A DNA stretch of 64,000 bases from Ehretia macrophylla (lineage: Eukaryota > Streptophyta > Magnoliopsida > Boraginales > Ehretiaceae): the NCBI GenBank assembly GCA_037974665.1, contig CM075770.1, forward strand, positions 1,190,501 to 1,254,500. Reading direction: 5' to 3'. Below the pieces are notes generated by a model. It worked only from the letters and a program-made list of their open reading frames with translations, searched no databases and was not told where the DNA came from. The position numbers and the translations under genes were made by a program. Shown here one piece after another: positions 58,521 to 64,000 of the stretch (its first letter is position 1; every line of letters begins with the position of its first letter).

Positions 58521-60842
58521 ATGGGTACCTTTTCTTCTCTTTACTCCTTTTGCTTTCTCTTGCTCTTGGTTTGTATACCTACATTTGCGTCGTCGTCATC
58601 ATCATCGGATGGTCAAGAAACCTTCATTGTCCACGTGTCTAAATCCGATAAGCCACCGAGATTCACCTCCCACCACCATTGGTACACCTCCATTCTCCGC
58701 TCTTTGTCACCTCATTCCAAACTGTTATACACCTATGACCGCGCCGTGCACGGCTTCTCCGCCCGCATCACAGCCTCCCAAGCCGCTGCGCTGCGCCGTA
58801 TCCCTGGCGTAATCTCTGTCCTCCCTGACCAAATCCGTCACCTACACACCACTCACACTCCTAGCTTCCTTGGCCTCACTGACTCCTTCGGCATCTGGCC
58901 TAACTCTGACTACGCCGATGACGTTATAGTCGGCGTTCTCGACACCGGAATCTGGCCTGAACGTGATAGCTTCTCCGACGAAGGCCTCTCTCCTGTTCCT
59001 TCAACATGGAAAGGTACGTGCGAGACCTCAAAGGACTTTCCGAAATCTTCATGTAATCGTAAAATCATCGGTGCGAGAGCATACTATAAAGGCTACGAAG
59101 CTGCGATTAGAAAGCCTATAGATGAATCCGTTGAATCTAAATCGCCGAGAGACACTGAAGGCCACGGGACACATACTGCATCTACAGCTGCTGGTGCGGT
59201 TGTTGCGAACGCGAGTCTTTTAGGATATGCTAAAGGCGAGGCACGAGGTATGGCGATTAAAGCTAGAATCGCTATGTACAAAATCTGCTGGAGCTTAGGT
59301 TGCTTTGATTCTGATATACTCGCGGCGATGGATCAAGCTGTGGTTGAGGGCGTAAATGTAATTTCACTTTCCGTCGGAGCTACAGGTTATGCTCCGCAGT
59401 ATGATCATGATTCGATTGCGATCGGAGCGTTTGGTGCGGTGCAGCATGGTGTTATCGTGTCCTGCTCCGCAGGGAATTCTGGTCCTGGTCCGTACACCGC
59501 GGTGAACATTGCTCCGTGGATAATCACCGTCGGTGCTTCGACTATCGATCGGGAGTTTCCGGCGGATGTTTTGCTCGGTGATGGAAGGATTTTCGATGGT
59601 GTTTCGTTGTACTCCGGCGTGCAACCTGATAGATTACTTCCATTAGTTTACGCAGGGGATTGTGGAAGCCGGTACTGTTTTTCCGGCCAGCTTGATTCGT
59701 CTAAAGTCGCCGGAAAAATTGTAATATGTGATCGAGGTATTAACGCAAGAGTTGAGAAAGGAAGCGCCGTGAAACTCGCCGGAGGTGCTGGTATGATAAT
59801 GGCGAATCTAGCCGACGCCGGTGAAGAGCTCCTCGCAGACGCGCATCTAATAGCAGCAACCATGGTCGGAGAAAAAGCCGGCAACAAAATCAAAGAATAC
59901 ACGCAGTCGGATCCGTCGCCGACAGCCACGATTTTGTTCAAAGGAACGGCGATGAGCTCGTCGCCGGCGGCGCCACGTGTCGCTGCATTCTCGAGCCGCG
60001 GTCCAAACCATTTAACATCGGAGATTCTTAAACCGGACGTAATCGCACCCGGAGTTAACATTTTAGCCGGTTGGACCGATGCCATCGGTCCAACCGATTT
60101 GGCCATTGACCCAAGAAGAGTGGAATTTAACATTATTTCGGGCACGTCGATGTCGGGTCCTCACGGGGGTGGCTTATCAGGTTTGCTTCCGAAAGCCTAC
60201 CCCACGTGGACCCGAGCAGCTCTAAAATCAGCCCTCATGACAACTGCTTACAATGTAGACAACAATGGGAAAAATATTACGGACCTTGCCACTGGTCAAG
60301 AGTCAACTCCTTTTGTTCACGGCTCGGGTCACGTGGATCCAAATCGGGCTCTTAACCCGGGTTTGGTTTATGATATGAGTACTAATGACTATATTGCATT
60401 TCTATGTTCCATTGGGTATGATTCCAAGAGAATTTCAGTGTTTTTAAGAGAGGTTACTACGGTGGATTGTGGCGCGGTCGGGTTGAGTAGTCCGGGTGAT
60501 TTGAATTACCCGTCGTTCGGGGTGGTATTTGGGTCGGGTAATAGCGTGGTTAAGTATAAGAGAGAGGTGAAAAATGTTGGTGAGGTGAAGGATGCTGTTT
60601 ATGAGGTGAAAATAAATGCTCCACCATCTGTGGAAGTGAGTGTGTCGCCTAGTAAGCTAGTTTTTAGTGAGGACAATGGGGCATTGTCGTATGAGATCAC
60701 GTTTACAAGTGTTGCATTAGGTGGGGGTGTTGTTGGTAATGTTGAGTCTGTGTTTGGTTCGATTGAGTGGAGGGATGGGGTTCACATTGTGAGGAGTCCA
60801 ATTGCTGTGTCCTGGCGTGGAGATTCTGCAGCTTCAATATGA
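58521..60842 (+). CDS. SBT1.4-like: SBT1.4-like subtilase (secreted serine protease)
   Basis: 773 residues in one exon. I chose the ATG at 58521 (context AAAATGG) because it starts a signal peptide (MGTFSSLYSFCFLLLLVCIP); an upstream in-frame ATG at 58416 would add 35 residues before it. The inhibitor-I9 prodomain (TFIVHVSKSDKPPRF) is followed by HTTHTPSFLGL at the likely mature start. The S8 triad is Asp141 (VLDTGIWPE), His215 (GHGTHTAS) and Ser543 (GTSMS), with Asn319 (SAGNSGPG) for the oxyanion hole. A PA-domain insertion (about 360-490) and a C-terminal Fn3-like domain complete it. Such proteases act in the cell wall; the Arabidopsis counterpart is linked to senescence. Unusual: after the Ser, the usual C-P-H-V-S-G reads G-P-H-G-G-G (546-551), which may alter activity. 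Confidence 0.95.
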   Translation: MGTFSSLYSFCFLLLLVCIPTFASSSSSSDGQETFIVHVSKSDKPPRFTSHHHWYTSILRSLSPHSKLLYTYDRAVHGFSARITASQAAALRRIPGVISVLPDQIRHLHTTHTPSFLGLTDSFGIWPNSDYADDVIVGVLDTGIWPERDSFSDEGLSPVPSTWKGTCETSKDFPKSSCNRKIIGARAYYKGYEAAIRKPIDESVESKSPRDTEGHGTHTASTAAGAVVANASLLGYAKGEARGMAIKARIAMYKICWSLGCFDSDILAAMDQAVVEGVNVISLSVGATGYAPQYDHDSIAIGAFGAVQHGVIVSCSAGNSGPGPYTAVNIAPWIITVGASTIDREFPADVLLGDGRIFDGVSLYSGVQPDRLLPLVYAGDCGSRYCFSGQLDSSKVAGKIVICDRGINARVEKGSAVKLAGGAGMIMANLADAGEELLADAHLIAATMVGEKAGNKIKEYTQSDPSPTATILFKGTAMSSSPAAPRVAAFSSRGPNHLTSEILKPDVIAPGVNILAGWTDAIGPTDLAIDPRRVEFNIISGTSMSGPHGGGLSGLLPKAYPTWTRAALKSALMTTAYNVDNNGKNITDLATGQESTPFVHGSGHVDPNRALNPGLVYDMSTNDYIAFLCSIGYDSKRISVFLREVTTVDCGAVGLSSPGDLNYPSFGVVFGSGNSVVKYKREVKNVGEVKDAVYEVKINAPPSVEVSVSPSKLVFSEDNGALSYEITFTSVALGGGVVGNVESVFGSIEWRDGVHIVRSPIAVSWRGDSAASI

Positions 60843-63060
60843 TGAGTTGTTCGGCTCGAGTTGATTGTCCCGTTCATTTTATCGTAACTGCATGAAAAAA
60901 GTACTACGTTTGTGATCATTTCAGTAGTGGTCCATCTGTTGTACAGATGAATTAAGGGATGGACATTGGTTTCAGTTGAGTTATTGAAGGAAACTTCTCT
61001 TTTCGTGGAATAAGTTGTTGTAATTTGAGTTTAGAATTGATGTTTTCTAATGTGAGATATGGCCATGAACTTTCATTTTCTTTTCTTGGCTTTTTGTATA
61101 TTAATTTTTTTATGCTTCATATGCTCGTTATATTTGAAAAACATGCTACAAGTCTATTTCGCGGTGATAACAATTATTAATTAGAAAGTGATGTATTTAA
61201 ACCCCAATCATTATCACTGAATCGTCGTTTAGATTAAACAACTAATGGCTCAGATGTCCTTTCTTAGAGTTATTGGCAAACAAATTTCATTGCATAGTCA
61301 AATGCAATAATACACACCTGTGCAAAGTTAAGAGGGATTTAAGAGGCTTGATCAAGATGGTATAAATTTCAAAGGGACTAATAACAAAATATCAGTGAGT
61401 TGAAAGTTTTACAAAGCATGCATTTTATTTTCTCTACATGTTATTGAGACTTGAAAGAATCTTCACTGTGCTTGGTTTGGTATATTTTAATGTCTTTTTC
61501 CATCTTCTGAGTGTATTGTTTAGTATCACAACCCATTGGTCGATGTTGTGGATAACATCTCGTGTAAATCGAGTCCATCTGAAGATGAAATCCGACAACC
61601 CAGTGTGTTCAGTCCCAAAGCCCAAGATTCAGCTTTGCCACTAAACTAGCTAAATTTCGGCTTTAATCTTGTATTTTACATATCTATACGATTAAATCTT
61701 TAATATTTCTAAATTCATACGGTAGTATCAGGTCCTTTAGTTATTATTTTTTATGCTTCTTACGTTTCTTGACAGATTCTACCACAAAGACCACTCGTAA
61801 CGGGATGGACCTCAATAAAAAATTAGTTTGCATTTTGAACTCTAAATAACCCCGTATCATGACCCATTCAAGGGTCAAGATTGGCCAGTAAGATGATGGA
61901 TAAGTGGAGATAGTCGAACGTAATAACATCACTTCTCTCTTAATTTGATGAGGGAGATAATAGTTGTATAAAATGATTAAATTACAATGAGATAATATAA
62001 ATTATTGAGCATACAAATCAAATAATTACATAATCATTTTACTATTATTGAATTTTCTAATAATGTTTTAACTTTCTCGGACTTCTTCCTCTTTCTTCTT
62101 TTTCTCATTCCATGTCTCCATCATAGTTCAGTTCCTACTTCAATATCATATTAAGATGCAAGTTAAAGTTTGTTAAGCTGTTACTTTTCTGTGTAATTAT
62201 AGCTATAACTTTCTGGATAGTAAAAGAACAACTGATTCATAAAATCAACTCAATTCAACAAAATCGATACAATTCTCAACGGCACTTCTAGACCATCATA
62301 TGAAAGTATGAGCACGCTCCCTTGGCATAATCAGATTCCAGAAGATCAAGTGTTCATTGAATCCTTTCATCAACTTGTTACTTTCGAACTTAAGTGGACA
62401 TTAATGAAGGGTTAGATTTGAAAACGTCGTCTAAATAAGAAATATAAAGTCCACAAAAATATGTGAGACTAAAAATTGACACTTATCACCAACGTTTGGA
62501 AGGGCATCCAATTGTAAATTATTTTCTTCAATGGATAGCAAACTTAAATCTTATTTCGGGTAAAATTTCTTTCGTCGACTTCTTATTACACTGTTAGTCA
62601 CCCAAGAACTTGAAAATTATTATCCTGTTGTACTTAATTATTTATTGGTAACTATTAGTTTATTTATAGGAAAAGATACGCGTTAGGTGAAGTTCCATTG
62701 CTGTATTATTGTAACAATTTTGTCATACAAATTGAGTACAATATTAACAACGATATATTTTCGTTTTCCCTAAAAGAATAATAAATTTCACATCAAGTGA
62801 CATAGAGCTGTACTATTTATTCACTTTCTATATCATGATTGAAATTATTTGCCTTATGAGATGCTATTTATATTTTTTCTTTCGAGTGTTGTGGGCTTGT
62901 GGTCCTCTCCACATGATGAGCATGTGTAGAACAACAGTCTAACTTCTATGGGTGTTTTCTTTTTCGTTTTATTTTTCCCTCACTTCATCGTATCTCCTCA
63001 TTTCCAAATATTATGAGCTATAACAAGCCTCACGTATGCAATTTGCCCACAAATATGATA
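60843..63060. other. Subtilase 3' region and intergenic
   Basis: A GGAATAAG signal near 61007 could serve polyadenylation. The rest is AT-rich with no gene, RNA or defined repeat recognised. Confidence 0.45.
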
Positions 63061-63068
63061 CCTACATA

Positions 63069-63470
63069 GTGTTTGGATTGCACTCTTTGAAGGAAAAAAG
63101 AAAAAGAAAATGGAGGGATTAAAATCTAGGACCGTAGGCGGGTGGGAGTGGGGAGTGAAAAAAAAAAGAAAAAAAAGAAGAGGGTTTAGGGTTTTCCTCT
63201 CCTCCTTTAGTTGGATTGGTTTTTGAAAGAAGAAAAATGTTATGAAGGGATTGAAGACTCGTTTAATGAGAGAATTTTTCAATCCTCACTATTTGGCTTT
63301 TTAAGGAGGAAAACAAAAGGTTAACGAATAAAATATTTTAATTGTCCCTATATTTTTTCACATAATTTCAATTATATCATTAACATAGCAATGAATATGA
63401 AAAGGGTATTCAAGTAATTTTTTATTTAAAATTATCCTTTCATTTCCTTTATTTCTCAATCCAAACAAAT
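63069..63470. repeat. MITE-like element (hAT-type ends)
   Basis: The left end TAGTGTTTGGATTGCACTC and the inverted right end (TTTGTTTGGATTGAGAAAT) are similar, with purine-rich interior runs near 63092-63182. The ends resemble common plant hAT-type MITEs; no exact target duplication was confirmed. Confidence 0.5.
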
Positions 63471-64000
63471 AATCATAAAATCATATTATAAAAATATATT
63501 TTAGGGTTTTAATACTATCATATTAATTGTGCAATTAGTTTTGTTTAATTTAAGGAGTTACTGTACATCGTTTTTCATGTTTTCTATATTGGACTATTTT
63601 ACAGGTATTCTTACGAGACTATAATGCATAGATTTCTTATGTCTAATGCCACCAAGATTGAAGGCCTATAAATAAGCTCTTACAATGTTTTTCACCATTA
63701 TCAAGACTTCAAGTTGTAGATATTCTCTCTCCATTTCTGCTAAAGTTAGGCTCTTAATATTATTTTTTTTGGGTCAAAGGCACTTAATATATTCACTATA
63801 TTACATATATTTCTCAATATGTTTTTTGTTTTCTATATTTTATTTTCTTCTAATACTTAGATTCCCAATCTAATACCGTAGCTTACCTTGTGATTAAAAG
63901 GGTGTTATGTGGTACAACTTTTTCCTTCCTTTTTTTAGGCTAATTAAGATATCAAAAGGGTATTAATTATGTGGTTAACATTTAATTGACTTTTGGTTTC
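63471..64000. other. Intergenic to window end
   Basis: AT-rich; a TCCTATAAATAAGC-like word (about 63665) could be a TATA box of something beyond, but no gene follows inside the window. Confidence 0.35.

Noticed and set aside
59648..60145. 165-codon minus-strand frame in the subtilase gene
   Set aside because: Shadow of the GC-rich subtilase coding strand; no recognisable domain.

Overview
The window looks like nuclear DNA of a eudicot plant. It has AT-rich spacers, genes with short GT..AG introns, and plant-only gene families: an IGT/LAZY-DRO1 protein, a DUF1677 protein and an SBT1-type subtilase. It also carries plant transposon classes, namely a chromovirus, a Tat-like Ty3/gypsy element, Mutator-like (MULE) elements, tRNA-derived SINE-like repeats and MITE-like elements. 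I could not identify the species.

Layout: 1-4806 is a decayed Ty3/gypsy chromovirus cut by the window edge, with its 3' LTR. 5574-13069 is a short MULE-type element with long inverted repeats and a 9-bp target duplication, split by a 6.3-kb Tat-like LTR retrotransposon (6758-13013). That retrotransposon kept gag, lost nearly all of pol, and carries an intron-containing gene on the opposite strand. 14100-17716 (minus) is a five-exon LAZY/DRO1-type gene with a 6-nt first coding exon and a 418-bp MULE-like element in intron 2. 17.7-29.3 kb is gene-free: a long hairpin repeat, a MULE inserted into a MITE-like element, about 2 kb of degenerate CTTA-type repeat, and a SINE-like cluster. 29777-32432 is a non-autonomous LTR element with LTRs over 1 kb around a 201-bp interior.

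The right half holds three more host genes, all on the plus strand: a seven-exon class 3 (diacylglycerol-type) lipase (35366-39826), a DUF1677 protein (47581-48042) and an intronless SBT1.4-like subtilase (58521-60842). Between the last two lie a MULE carrying an AAA-ATPase N-terminal gene fragment (52554-53934, a Pack-MULE candidate) and a heavily decayed Ty1/copia remnant (about 55.3-56.6 kb).

The four host genes share no evident pathway: gravity-dependent organ angle, lipid hydrolysis, an uncharacterised Cys-rich protein, and a secreted protease. Their order may keep traces of ancestral synteny, since from memory the Arabidopsis lipase and subtilase homologues lie close together and so do the DRO1 and DUF1677 homologues. 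Exon structures were derived by hand from splice signals and reading-frame continuity; no alignment or database search was possible.
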